Positions 35,543 through 47,480 of a stretch of DNA of 64,000 nt are shown here, one piece after another. The DNA lies in the NCBI RefSeq assembly GCF_014898055.3, contig NW_023601543.1, positions 16,246,933 to 16,310,932 on the forward strand, given 5' to 3'. How positions within the stretch are numbered: position 1 is the first letter of the stretch; each line of letters starts with the position of its first letter. A program made the translations under genes and the position numbers. This DNA is from Talpa occidentalis. Taxonomy: Eukaryota > Chordata > Mammalia > Eulipotyphla > Talpidae. Below the pieces are notes generated by a model, which was given only the letters and a program-made list of their open reading frames with translations, was not told where the DNA came from and searched no databases.

Positions 35543-36478
35543 AAAAAAGAGGAAAAATGGTGGTATCACACTTCCAGACATCAAAATTTACTGCAAAGCT
35601 ATAAAAATAATAATCAGTACAGTATGGTGCTGGAATATAGATATACAGATCAATGGGATGAAATTGAGAGTCTAGAAATAAAGCTACCCCTATATGGAGT
35701 GTTAATTTACAACAAGGGAGTCAAGAATATATACTGGAGCAAGAAAAGCCTCTTCAACAAATGGTGCTGGGGAAACTGGACAGTCATGTGCAAAAGAATT
35801 AAACTAGACTACTATCTCACATAATTCACAAAAATCAACTCAAAAGGGATAAAATACTTTGATGAAAGACATGAAACTACAAAATACATAGAAAAACACT
35901 TTTTGACATAGGATTTAGATTGCCTTTCTGGATTTGTCTCCAGCAGTGAGGAAAACAGAAGATAAACAATTGGGACTACACGAAACTAAAAAGTTTCTGC
36001 ACAGTGAAAGAAAATGTCACTAAAACAAAAAAGAAACCCCACTGAATAGGAGGAAATATTTGCATAACAGACATCTCACAAGGGACTGACATCCAATATC
36101 TACAAAGAACTCATACAACTCAACAAGGGAACATAAATAGCACAAGCAAATATGTGCAGAAGAGCTAAATAGACTGTTCCACAGAAGATATACATATGGC
36201 CAACAGGCACATGAAAAAATGCTCATAATTACTTATCATGAAAATCAAAATTTCAATAGATGCCAACTCACATTTGTATTGATGGTTGGTCCAGAAACAA
36301 CCAGTGTTGAGAGGATGTGGAGAAAAATGAACCCTTATACCCTATTGGTGAGAATGTCAACTAATCCAGCCCTATTGGAGATTAGTATGGAGGTTTCTAA
36401 AAACACTGAAAATAGATTAACCTTATATGATCCAGCAATTCCACTCCAGGTATCTACTCCAAAAATGCAAAAGCACTA

Positions 36479-36600
36479 ATTCAGAATTTTAAAGTACACT
36501 GTTGGACAAGCAGGGATATAGCAGATGGACAGGATGCTTGAGTTGTCACTTCCCTCAGGGATACAGAGGCTTTTCAGGAACACAGAAGATCATAAGAGGT
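36479..36600. other. 120-bp insert inside the L1, flanked by an L1 partial duplication
   Basis: The text from ttggacaagcagggatatag to ataagaggttactataaccc is not L1 as I know it. On each side is a version of the same ORF2 stretch (ccactccaggtatctactcc and ctactcctaggtagtgactc), so about 45 bp of L1 is present twice, diverged. Confidence 0.55.
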
Positions 36601-37489
36601 TACTATAACCCTGGATTCTACTCCTAGGTAGTGACTCAAAGAATACAAAAACACTAATTTAAAGGGAAACTTACATTCCTATGTTCTCCGTAGCACTATT
36701 TACAATAGCCAAGCTATGGAAACAACCTAAGTGCCCAAATACAGATGAATGGCTCAGGAAGATGTGGAATACTACTCAGCTATCAAAAAAAGATAAAAAC
36801 TTGCCATTTGTGGCTACACGGATGGAGCTGGAGGGGGTTAAGCAAAATAAATCACAAAGAGAAAGAGAAATACTGAATGATGTCAATGTCAATTACAACT
36901 GGAGTATAGAGAAACCAAACAAAAGGTCAGATAAAACCAAACTAAAAACTAACCTCAGAAAGCTGACTATAGAACGGAGGCTATCAGGGGGGAGAGGCGG
37001 GGTGGGAGCAGAGAAGCCAGGAGAGGAAGAAGTGAGAACAAAGTGGGTAGGGGCCACAAAGGACTCTGTTGGTGCACTATGGGTGTTTAGGTGGTAGGTG
37101 CAGTCTGGTAACAATACCTGAAGGGGGAGATCGTATACTTCTTAAACACAAACAAAAATGTAAAACAGTGTTATCTCAATTTTAAAAAGTAACTCTTCAG
37201 TTCTGGTGGTGGGAGGAAAGGGTAGAGGCAATCTGATAGTGAGTGTGGCACTAGAATTTTGGTGGTGTGTATGGTGAGGTTTATACACATATACAGATGT
37301 GAAGCTATACTCCCAAAATTTCTATGAGGTTCTAATCCAATGATAAATCAATAAAATTTTATTTGAAAGGTATTGAATATTCTATTATTCTATCCCTCGT
37401 ATTTTATCTCAAACATTGGAATTTTAATCTCTATAAATTTAATTTGAACATTTAAAAAATACTTTCCATGCTTTGCCTTAACATTTTTA

Positions 37490-38260
37490 ACATTTGCAAT
37501 ACAGTTATAATAAAGGTTCTGAAGTCCATGTCTGCTAATTCCAACATCTGCATTATTTCAGGGTTGGTTTTCAATGCGCCAGTTTTCTTCTAATTATGGA
37601 TTGTTCATCCTTTCTTTTCATACCTGGTAACTGCCTAGTAATTATTGATTGAATGCCAAGCACCTCGAATTTTACTTTATTAAATAGTTGCATGTTTTGC
37701 GTTTCCACAAATATTCTTATAGATTGTTATGGAATGCATTTAAATTACCCAGAAACTGTTATATCCCTTGGAATCTTGCTTGAGATTAGTTAGCCAGGTC
37801 CATTTAGGTATTACCAAACTAGCTATTACCAATATTGAGATGAGAGCCTTCTGAGTACTCTTATCAGCGTCCCATGAAATAGGAGGCTTTTGCTCTCTGG
37901 CAGGGTAGAACAGGTACTATTCCTGGCCCCATGTGATTGCTGAGTACTGCCCTCTCTATCCTCTTAATTGATTCTTTCCCTGTCGTCTGCCTAGTAGTTT
38001 CCTTACAAACATGCATGAATTAGTATTCTGCTCAATACTCAAGGATGAGTATCTACAGATTTCTAGAGTTCTCTCTCTGTGCATTCTGTCCTCTCTATTA
38101 CACTGACCCCCAAACAGTGTTCACCTTGGTTTCCCTAGATTCTCTGCTCCCTCTTATGAATTCAGGAAGTTAGCAGATTTAACTTGTACTCCTCTATTTT
38201 CAATATAGCCTGGAAATTCTCTTGAGGAAGTGGTACAATCTTGAGATTTTTTTTTATTTT
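37490..38260 (-). mobile_element. old L1 5' region
   Basis: Antisense phrases ctgctaattccaacatctgc, tgattgaatgccaagcacct, cttctgagtactcttatcag, cctagtagtttccttacaaa and aacagtgttcaccttggttt follow the 5' region of old L1M elements. No open frame survives. Confidence 0.65.
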
Positions 38261-39099
38261 GTTTTTTCCCTGTACTTTATGGATAACTGTCTAGTTTGTT
38301 GTTTTTTTTTTTTTTTAATATATCCGGTATCATATAAACCATTGTTTCATATAGTTTTGTTGGGATTTTGCCTATTTTGTTTCCTCTTCTTTTGGTGAGA
38401 CATGGAATTGTGTTAAATCCACTCTCTCTTACTATAACTTTCTGAATATAAATGCCCCAGAATTTTATCCCTATTAACTTTACATAAAGTTACACAATTA
38501 AATCCTCATGCAAATCTTTGAAAAAAATAGACAATTTATTTAAAATGCTATCCAGACTTCTGCAGAAAATGGAACTTGCATTTTAATGATTTCTTTTAAT
38601 TGAAATGACTTGTTCATTAATCCTGGAAAACAACTATTTGTTTCTGTATCACAGAGATAATTTAAGCAATGATTAATAAATGTGAACTTAATATACCCCA
38701 ATGAACAGTCTCCTTTGTTTGTTCTATCGGAGTTCAGCTAGAAAGAGATTCATCTTTTAAATGAAAGTTCAAACTTAGACCCTAATACAAAGTCAAAGCA
38801 GATAGATCTGAAGAACACACTGTCCCCTGTATAAAAAATAAAGCTTATGTTCTCTGGAAATTTGTCTATAATCATGACATTGTGTATTTTTTCTACAGAT
38901 TCTGAAATTTTTTTTCTGTATCAGCAAATAAAATACTTTCAACTTTCTTTAATAAACCCAAAGCACTAACATTACTTTGCTTACTGGGAGTAACTCTAAT
39001 TTTGTCCTATATCACATTAGGATCCAGTATTATAATAATAGACACTAGTATTCTATTTCATTACTGAAAATCTGCAGGTAAGTGATATCTTTTAACAGA
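38261..39099. other. AT-rich DNA, partly L1-like
   Basis: Up to about 38440 it may continue the L1 leader. From there to 39099 nothing is recognised. Confidence 0.4.
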
Positions 39100-39440
39100 T
39101 TTTTCATTTTTTACAGCAAGTTTAAATGCACAGCAAAATTTAGCAAAAGGCTCAGAAATTGCCTATATTTCCCTTACCCCAACATATACATAAACTCTAT
39201 CATTACCAACATTTGTTACCAGAGAATATATTTGTTATAGCTGATGAACCTATAATGAGACATGATGATTACCCAAAATACAATGTTACCTTAGGGTTCA
39301 TTACTGGTGGTGTACATTCTATGGATTTGGACATTTGCATAATAACATGTATCCACCATAATTGTATCATACATAATGGTTTCACTTCCCTAAAAATCCT
39401 CTAAGCTCTGCCTATCCAACTATTCAACTGCTATTACCTT
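39100..39440 (-). mobile_element. old L1 3' UTR (L1ME-like)
   Basis: accttagggttcattactgg, tacattctatggatttggac, taacatgtatccaccataat and ccctaaaaatcctctaagct are antisense L1ME 3' UTR phrases. Confidence 0.75.
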
Positions 39441-39454
39441 CTTTTGATTGATTT

Positions 39455-41020
39455 TCACAGAAAAAATTCATTCATCCATTTACTTTTAATCTATCTGTGT
39501 CTTTATATTTAAGGCGGTTTTCTTGTAGGCAACCTATATTTACATCTTGTTTTGTATCCATCCTATTCCATCTTTTAAGTGGTACATATAGACCATTGGC
39601 ATTCCAAGTGATTATTGATATGGTTGGATTATTATCTACAAAATTTGTTACTTTTTTCTATTTGATCTACTTTATTCCTGTTCTTGTCTTCCAATGCTAT
39701 TCTGGCTTGCGTGGTTTTATTGAGTATTTAAATGATTCTGTTTTTCTCATTTCTTAGCATATTCAGTTAAAATAAAATTAGTGGTTACCCTAGAGTTTGC
39801 AGATACATATTTATAACTAATTCAATTCCACATTCAAATAGCACTATACCATTTCACATTTAGTGTCAATACCCTATAATAAAAAAATTACTAATTTCTA
39901 TCTGCCATCGTCTATCTCATTGCTGTCAATTAGTTCACTTATGCAAATACATTGTTGGTATTATTTTGAACAAACTGTTTTATAGTTAATCAATTAAAAA
40001 ATACAAAGAATGGATTTTATTTAATGATACCATCAATTATTTCTTCAATACTCTCCTTTTCTTTATATAAATCATATATTATTTCTCTTCTCTAAGAAGA
40101 ACTTCTTTTAACATTTCTCACAAGACAGCTCTACTGGCAACAAATTCCCTAAATTTTTGTTTGTCTAAAAAAAACTATCACCTTCATTTCTGAAAGGTAA
40201 CATCACAGGGTACTGGTTCAGTGGTTTTTCTTCTCTCAAATCTTTAAGTATTTTCCTGCATGCTCTTTCCATGATGATTTATGATAGGTAGGATGCATTT
40301 CTAAGCTTTGTTCCTCTTTAAGAATGGCTTTTTCCCTCTCCATCTTCTGAAGGATTTTTCTTTACCTTTGATTTTCTCTACTTTGAAAATAATATACCTA
40401 GGTGTAGTTCTTTTTAGCATTTATCCTGGATATGTGGTTTGGTGTGTGACATATATTTGAGGAAATTTTCAGTGATTGTTGTTTCGAGTATTTCTTCTTT
40501 TCCTTCACCTCTTTCTTCTTCTGTTATTACCATTATGCATGCCTGACATCTTTGAACATGTCTCACAGTTCTTGGACATTCTATTCTGGATTTTTTTTTT
40601 CAGTTAGTTCATCAGTTTTAGAAGTTTCCATTGAGATATTCTCAAGCTCAGAGATTCTTTCCTCAGCCACGATCAACCTACTAATAAGCTCATCAAATGC
40701 ATTCTTCATTTTCACTACAGCTTTTTGATCACTACCATTTATTTGTTGTTGTTTCTCAGGATTTCCATCTCTCTGTTTACATTGTCCATCTATTCTTGCA
40801 AGTTATGTACTTCATCCATTAGAGCCCTCAGCGTGTTAATCATAGCTGTTTTAAATTCCCAGTGTCCTAATTCCAACATGCCTGCCCATCTCTGAGTCTT
40901 GTACTGATGCTTGCACTCTTTCATCAAACTGGTTTTTCTACCTTTTAGTATGCTTTGCCATTTTTTTTCTTCAATCAAGACATGTTGTACTGGGTAAAAG
41001 AAGTGCTGTAAATAGACTTA
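39455..41020 (-). mobile_element. old L1 5' region / ORF1
   Basis: Antisense text (ttaaggcggttttcttgtag, gattattgatatggttggat, cacctaggtgtagttc-like pieces, ctcaagctcagagattcttt, tgtactgggtaaaagaagtg) follows the ORF1/leader part of old L1M. It is continued by 41801-42400 after an LTR. The minus frame 40790-40978 is a small ORF1-area remnant. Confidence 0.7.
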
Positions 41021-41395
41021 ATAAGCACACCGGATGGCCCTTGGTGTCTCATGGAAAAAAATTCATAAAGCACCAGAATAAAGCCAGCAACACAGTTTAT
41101 TAAGAAGCCACAGGACAGAACACAGGACAGGGGCAGTGGGAAGTCTCAGAAAAGCAGAAAAGCTGCACCCAGGCCAAGAAGTAATAGGGTTTTTGGAGTT
41201 TTTTCTTTCTAGGTGGGGCAGGGTCCCTCCTAATTACATATCCCTTGCTCCCTTCACGCTTTCCAATTCCCAGACTAATTGGAAATACCCCTTCCTCCCT
41301 CTTTCCTGAGTGTGGGTGAAACTACTAGTTAAAAGACTCTTCCCTGGCCTCCCAGTTCGCTAGACATTATCTGGTCTTTGAAATAAAGCAATAGG

Positions 41396-41558
41396 GGTGG
41401 CCTGAGTTCAATCCCGGGCCAGGGAACTAACCTACATATGGTGCAGCAGACCTCTACTTTGTTGCCTGCTGCTCCCCTCAGCAGTGTATTATAAATTCAC
41501 CTGTTCTGCTCCCCTCGGTGTCTCTGGTGAATCCTTCCCCCCACCCCACCCCTGCTCC

Positions 41559-41632
<74 letters not shown>

Positions 41633-41714
41633 CGCGCACGCGTGCCCCCCCCACACCCCTCTGGCATAAACCCCAGTTCTTCTATGCAAAATAATAATAA
41701 TAATTAATTAAACC
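41396..41714 (+). mobile_element. 5'-truncated SINE, subfamily C, with internal simple repeat
   Basis: It starts near tggcctgagttcaatcccgg, so the A box is lost. The body has catatggtgcagcagacctc and ctcccctcagcag, and the tail reads cttctatgcaaaataataat. The 10-bp TSD aagcaatagg is at 41386-41395 and 41715-41724. A long (CT)n(CG)n tract replaces the usual C-rich block. Confidence 0.85.
41561..41636. repeat. (CT)28(CG)10 compound microsatellite
   Basis: 28 perfect CT units (41561-41616) run straight into 10 CG units (41617-41636), then cacgcgtg and a C-run. It lies inside a SINE. Long Leu-Ser and Arg-Ala or Arg-Glu frames across it are translation of the repeat. Confidence 0.97.
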
Positions 41715-41800
41715 AAGCAATAGGCCCAGCTGGACTGTGGAATTGCTGAAATGCAGCTGTGCTGCTCTGGGGGCGTAAGCAAGAGCCCTTTTCTATCACT

Positions 41801-42400
41801 CACAGTAAGGTGTGGGGGGAGGGAACATATTTTATATCCCTGTGATTAGGTTGCATGTGTTTCTTGGTTTCCCTCTACCTTTGGTGGGACAGGAAGGCTG
41901 GCAGGGGAGTGAGTTAAATATTTTCCTTCTCCCAGATGGAAGGCTAACTTGAGGACTTCCTCCCCCACCACCCCCCACTATATGACTTAGGCTCCAGTAA
42001 AACCACAGCAGATAAGGATCTGGTTAGCTTTCTCCTAAGGGAAGGCATTGTTAAAAGAACTGAAAGCTTTTGGTATATTCCAAAATGGTTCTTTTCCTCC
42101 TCCTCCTGCCAGAAGGCTGAAGGGGGTTTTCTTCAATATCCACTGTGGGAATCTGGTAGAAATCCAGGAGGTGAAACTCACAAAAGTATGGGGGCACTGA
42201 TGACAATGTACTTGTGGAGTTTTGTGTCTCAGATTTATACCTACTGATCCCCTGTTAACGTGCCAGGGTTTCCCTTCATGGTTTCCCATGAAGTTTTCTG
42301 TTCTGGTACATTAGGGTTCTCTGTATTCAACTGCTTGTCTCTCCAGCTGGGGGCAGGGAGAGGAGGGAAGCAATTTGCCCTGTGACTTCACTGCTGTTAC
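41801..42400 (-). mobile_element. old L1 5' leader, continued
   Basis: ccctgtgattaggttgcatg, ctttggtgggacaggaaggc and neighbouring text continue the L1M leader seen at 39455-41020. The minus frame 42035-42289 lies in it. Confidence 0.6.
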
Positions 42401-42794
42401 AGATCTAGGATAGTTTATTCATACTTTACATTTTTTAAAGACTGTACTGGTAACTTCTAAGTGATTTGTATGCTGAACTGAAAAAAAGTCTGAGATTTTT
42501 ATTGATGTATCTAAAGCATCAACATTTTCAGATTCTTTAAAATGGTAAAATATCTTCAGTATAAGTGTAGCCTAGTATATCTAATGTTTTTGCATTCTTT
42601 GATAGTCTATTTCATGAATAAGATGAATTTTATAACACTCTCAAACACAATATTGGATTAACCAGAACATTCTATTATTTAACTGTGATGGATCATCAAG
42701 GTCAAGTGGTTAGATCAACCTCTTTTAGAAAGAGAAAACAAGGCAATTCATATCCTTTCCCCAAAAATATTTTTTAAATAATAATGACAATAAT
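42401..42794. other. AT-rich spacer
   Basis: Nothing recognised. Confidence 0.45.
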
Positions 42795-43000
42795 AGGAAT
42801 AGCTAACACTTCAGGCACTCTTCTAAGTTTTGTACATATATAAATGCATATATTCTCTGGAACACCCTTGAAATAGATCTTACTATTACCCATATTTTAT
42901 AGGCAAAAAATGAAGCATAAAGAAGTTATCTGGCTTGCCCAGGGTCACACATTTAATAAACAGCAGAGATCAAAATTAAACATTGGCAATCTGAAGCTAA
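42795..43000 (+). mobile_element. MIR, well preserved
   Basis: aatagctaacacttcaggca, ctcttctaagttttgtacat, ttgcccagggtcacacattt and agcagagatcaaaatt are the MIR consensus in order, plus strand. Confidence 0.88.
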
Positions 43001-43094
43001 GTCTGAAAGATAGTTTTCATACTAGTCAGGATTTAGGGAATAATTTTAGTAGCTAAATGAAATTCGGCAAACTGTTGATTTTTTTTCTGTTTGT

Positions 43095-43205
43095 AATCAT
43101 CTGTAAAATAGGAATAATAATTATCCTAATATGTTTTGTTTTAAATGAGAAAATATGAATAAATTATATAATGCAATACCAGAGTCCATATTCAATAAGT
43201 AGTAT
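43095..43205 (+). mobile_element. MIR fragment
   Basis: atcatctgtaaaataggaat plus aataattatcc and the decayed aaattatataatgcaatacc block match the MIR core. Confidence 0.65.
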
Positions 43206-43688
43206 ATATTTTCTCAAATTTTGACTTAACCACAAGTGTTTTTGATTCTCTTATTTTATTATTTTTAGTCTGATATATTGCAGTAGAAATTTGCATCCTT
43301 AACACAAAGATGTAGGGAATGATGAAAGGAAAAAAATAAATGAGCAAGGGAAATTGATATTGTGACCTTATATTCCTGTTAGTATTATGGTACCCAGGCT
43401 ATGTATCCATTAAGCAAACAGTTTAGCTGTTTCAATTTGCAGCAGCTCATACATTTAACTTTTATAGAGCTATTAATGAACTGTAAGGATAAAATTTGCA
43501 TTCAGACACCTGAGATTTTCAAATAGTTTCTAGAAATTAGGTCAAAGACATCGGGGAACAATTTATGAAAATGCTTCCAAGCTATTAAAGGTCTTGAGAA
43601 CATACTCAGTCTAAACTCAGAAGTTTCATCAGGAATAAAAAATCTTTGTAATTGAATTTATTGGTACTGGGGAGTAAAACATGCACAT

Positions 43689-43712
43689 TGTGTGTGTGTG
43701 TGTGTGTGTGTG
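43689..43712. repeat. (GT)n microsatellite
   Basis: About 12 TG units, followed at 43726-43778 by a purine-rich (gaaa, aggaa) stretch. Confidence 0.95.
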
Positions 43713-43778
43713 TATAGGGGGATTAAAAAAGAAGTTGGGAAGAGAGAAAAAAGAAAGAAAAGGAAAGAAGAGAAAAGT

Positions 43779-45332
43779 GCTCGTGTTGATAAGAGGAATG
43801 TAGATATGGTGACACAGTATGCACTCATTTCTTGGTTAACAGGTAACCTTTTCTTGCTAAGCAGATTTTATTAAACTCATCTAGTTGTTATTTCCTTGCT
43901 ATAAGGATTTTCCCTATTCCATCTGAACATAAAACTCTGCATTGATCACCTGACCTGAACATTACCTGCTAAATATTTTATTTGTTATATTTAAAAGAGT
44001 TTAATTGTACTTTTCCAGACTTTATTGTGTAATCTTCCCAAGAATATAGTCTGTATGTTCCCTATCCTTCCTGCTACTTTGTTTTATTTCTAGATTTTGC
44101 TATCAGATGGTTACCTAATCAATTTTGTTAACTAACTTGATAATTTCAAAAATCTATAAGATTTTTTTCCCTTTAAATTAAATGCTGCATTCGGCAGTGA
44201 ATAACAATGCCAGGTACTAATAATTTTACCTCCACTATGCTAAATTTAATTAAGCAAGCCTAATAAATTGAAATGACAAATGAAAGTTTGTCCTTAAATA
44301 TAAAACTCCCCTAATGCATATAAGATGTAATTTCATTTTCCAAAATTCAGGATATGCACAATTCTTTAGGGAAACACTCATTGCAAATATGAGTCCCACC
44401 TATTCTTTTTAATTAAGTTTCTCTACAAAGTCATTACTTTCAGTAAACTCTGAAATGCTTAGGAGGAGGAGTTGTGGTAATTTTTAGACATTTAAAACTT
44501 TTTAAAGTATAACTTAAAGAGTGGAAGACAGTTCTTATATCTGTCATTAAGTACAAAAGCCCTGCTTTTCACCAAAGCCTTTAAACATAGAATGCCAAAT
44601 CCATTTTGAAAATAAAATTTCCAGTTCCTGCTCAAAAGTCATATGCTCCTCCCAACTTATCAGATATCTAGAATTTTAAAAGACATGTTTTTGGTGGTAA
44701 GCTGAAGGAGACAGAATAGAATGCAAAATTACTTACACCTGCAGTCATTGGTCTCAATAGCAAAATCAAGTGGCTATTTAGTTCACCATTCAATCTTTAG
44801 CTGCATTTTAAGAATAGCAGGTGCAACCATTACACAGTTTGAACCCAGAAAGCAGAAGAGGCATATCTGGACTAGAAAAATACTTCACAAACTCTCACCA
44901 GTGTAACTTTAGCAAACTCTTCTATTCCTTTGGTCTAGGTAGTATGACCACCCTCACCTCAAGATAAACTTTGCAATTTCCTTCACCTTCTTCCATACCT
45001 CCCCATCATCATATATGACCAGGTGTGAACAAATTAATGTGGAAATATTAAATATCAAAAAACTCTTATCAAACATCTCACAAATGATTGTGAATTGTAG
45101 CAACTGAGCTTATTTTCAATGTTACACAACATATGGTGCCTACAGTTTGCATAATTCTGAGTGCTCACTTTTAAGAAACACATTTCTTTGCATATCTATA
45201 GTATAGATGTAGAACTACCTCATTATTTTCAACAATTGTATAGTTTGTATGCACAGAAATACTATAATTTATGGGATTAATCCCCATTGATGAATATTTG
45301 TTCCCTCTCCTGCTTCTATAAAAATACTTTGG
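43779..45332. other. repeat-poor AT-rich intergenic block
   Basis: No gene or repeat recognised over about 1.5 kb. Between 44190 and 44430 are several TAATTA/TTAATTAA-like and ATGCATAT motifs, of the sort seen in homeobox-bound enhancers but also common by chance here. The frame 44721-44906 is unremarkable. Confidence 0.45.
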
Positions 45333-45510
45333 AGGAGTCTGGCAAGATGGTGGCAGAGTAAAGATGCTGGGATTGCTCCCTCCAAACATGCACAACAGAA
45401 AAATAAAGCCACAAAACCCATAAGGGCAAAACTGACTGCCACCATCCACAAGAGTAGCATCAGCGTGACAGAAAGGGGTAGGCAAAACCTTAAGAGAATT
45501 CTGTTTGGAG
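45333..45510 (+). mobile_element. L1 5' end fragment
   Basis: ggaggagtctggcaagatgg then tggcagagtaaagatgctgg is an L1 5' terminus. About 180 bp of leader follows before it meets an antisense L1. The minus frames 45171-45485 and 45269-45460 are shadows of this leader. Confidence 0.75.
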
Positions 45511-45519
45511 TGATAATGG

Positions 45520-47480
45520 AGTAGTAAAATCCAGTTGTTGGTTTGTAAAGTTCTCGTTCATACTCCTGACTTTGTATTCTTATGACATTTTGCTCAGGAT
45601 TTTGTATTTTGTCCTTTATTTTCTTGAAGAACTCCTTTCAATATTTCTTACATGCCAGATCTGGTAGTGATACACACTGTTGTCTTCTACTTTTCTGGGA
45701 AAGTCTTTTTTTCCACTTCTGTATTTGAATGATAATTTTGCAGGATGCAGTATTCTTGGCTGGCAGTTGTCTTTTAGGATTGTAAACACTTCATTTAACT
45801 CCCTTCTTGCATGGAGGATAATCCAAGGAAAGACTAACTTGAAAGACTAATTTAGATGCCTTTGCAAATTATCTTCTTTTTTCTGGTTCCTGTAACTTTT
45901 TTTTTTCTTTTTCTTTGATTTATGGCAAATTTGAAATGATACATCTTAGTGTAGATCACTGTGCATTTAGAAATTTGTGTGTTATGTCTACTTCCTGGAC
46001 ATACATGCTCATTTCATTCCCAGCTATTATTTCTTTGAATAGGGTCTCTGTTCCTTTCTCCTTCTCTTCACCTTCTGGAACACCTATTTTCCTTATGTTT
46101 CTTGCTGAGTATGACATTTCTCATGGAGTTTCCTTATTTTTCCATTGTCTTCTTTCTCTTTTTTTCTAATTGAGTAATTTGTATATCTGAGCCTTCTATT
46201 TATGAAATTCTTTCTTCTGACAACTTAATTCTGTTTAAAGTGCTTTCTAGATTCATCCTCATTTCACTCAATGTCTCTTTTTGTGATCTTTAATGTTTTC
46301 AATCTCTTTGGTGAAGAACTGTTGGATCGCTTTTCTAAGGTCTTGCACCTCTCTATCTGCCTTTGACTGACCTTCCAGTAGCTCATTTAGAATTTTTAAT
46401 ATTGTTTTAAAGTATTTGTCTGAAGGGTCATCTATTTCTGTATCATTTACATATATCTCAGAATTTCTGTTCTTGTTTTGCTCTTCAATTTTGCTTTCAG
46501 GTGTCCCTTGCTTCCTAGATATGCACATTGCCTTGCTTGCTTTTTTTGAAAGTTGGGGTACTATGGGCTTAGTTTTGTTTATTTCTGTTCTTAGTGTACC
46601 TTGGCATGAAGTTGGAGCAGGAGTAGGGTCTGGGGCTTAATTACTTGATCTCAGTTTTATTGACTAGTGAGGATGATCACCTCTGTCTCCTTTCCTCTCT
46701 CCACACAAAGCTCAATTTAGTACTTCAGTTGGCCTGACTTTCTGCCCCACTTCCTTGGTGTTCTTTTCTGCTTTGGATTGTGATCTACAAAGCCTGTTAC
46801 TCCTGGTGAGGGGAATGGGTCTGGTCCACAGGGCTAGAGCTCTGGGCCTCATTTGCACCTGGCAGGCAGGGGGACACCTGAGCAGTGAGTGTGCCCTCTT
46901 GCCCATATAAGCCCATAGGCCTTGATGGCCTCTAGAGTCACCACCATCAATACCTAGTTGAAGCATCTGGACTGCAAGCCCTGCACTCTGCTTGATAATT
47001 TCCAGGGAAGAGGTGACTTCTCTCTATTCCCAGTCATTCCTTTTGCTCTTGGGCCTGCTTTCAAGTCAGGCCTGGCTCTGCCTGAAGACTCTTTGATGTC
47101 TTATTTCTGGGATGGGAAGAACCATCTCTGACTGTGCCAGTCATGGAACTCCCTGTCCCAGGCTAGACCCACACCCACAAATGACCGCATTCTCTTTCTG
47201 AAGAGCCCCTCCAGATAAATTCATCATACCCCAGAGGACCGCATTGGGTCATGGAGGCTGTTCTGCCTGCTGGGGTATCTGCTTTTCCAGATACTACCCC
47301 TTCTCTTCCTTCCCTGCAGCAAGTTGCAATCCTTAGTGGAAGGCATCTGTGAGAAAACCCTGGGACTCTGTTAGGGAAATTTCACATCTTTCTTTGAGCA
47401 AATACTATTTTTGCAATAGTTGTTTTTAGGGGAGAAAGTGATCCAAGACTGTCTATTCCACCATGATGTAGGTGGGTCTC
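45520..47480 (-). mobile_element. old L1 5' UTR and ORF1
   Basis: On the minus strand it starts at an L1 5' terminus (cccggagacccacctacatc, then atggtggaatagacagtc), runs through about 900 bp of GC-richer leader, then ORF1. A surviving frame at 46528-46268 reads SKADREVQDLRKAIQQFFTK and a run of Glu/Lys/Leu, consistent with the ORF1p coiled coil. ORF1 is broken beyond that, and ORF2 is missing. Confidence 0.75.

Larger units (their letters stand above)
33425..37365 (+). mobile_element. old L1, long ORF2 stretch and 3' UTR, heavily interrupted
   Basis: Plus-strand ORF2 runs through 34091-34660 (a damaged IDAEKAFD-like area near 34200 and the ENPEDSTK block near 34505), 34967-35252, 35560-36478 and 36600-37090. 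A 3' UTR follows to an AATAAA near 37355. Pieces at 33425-33753 are out of order. It is split by two SINEs, a young L1 and a 120-bp insert. Frames at 34496-34678, 35516-35824, 36219-36479 and 36681-37097 are its debris. Confidence 0.85.
41025..41800 (-). mobile_element. LTR-like insertion in the L1 leader
   Basis: The block breaks the L1 leader between ctgctgtaaata-like text and gtaaggtgtgggg. On the minus strand it has AATAAA (complement at 41096-41101) followed by a short U5-like end, as in a retroviral LTR. A SINE is nested in its U3 side. I could not fix the exact ends or TSD. No retroviral protein is recognisable. Confidence 0.55.

Noticed and set aside
41484..41689. Arg/Glu-rich and Ser/Leu-rich frames
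   Set aside because: They are translation of the (CT)n(CG)n microsatellite.
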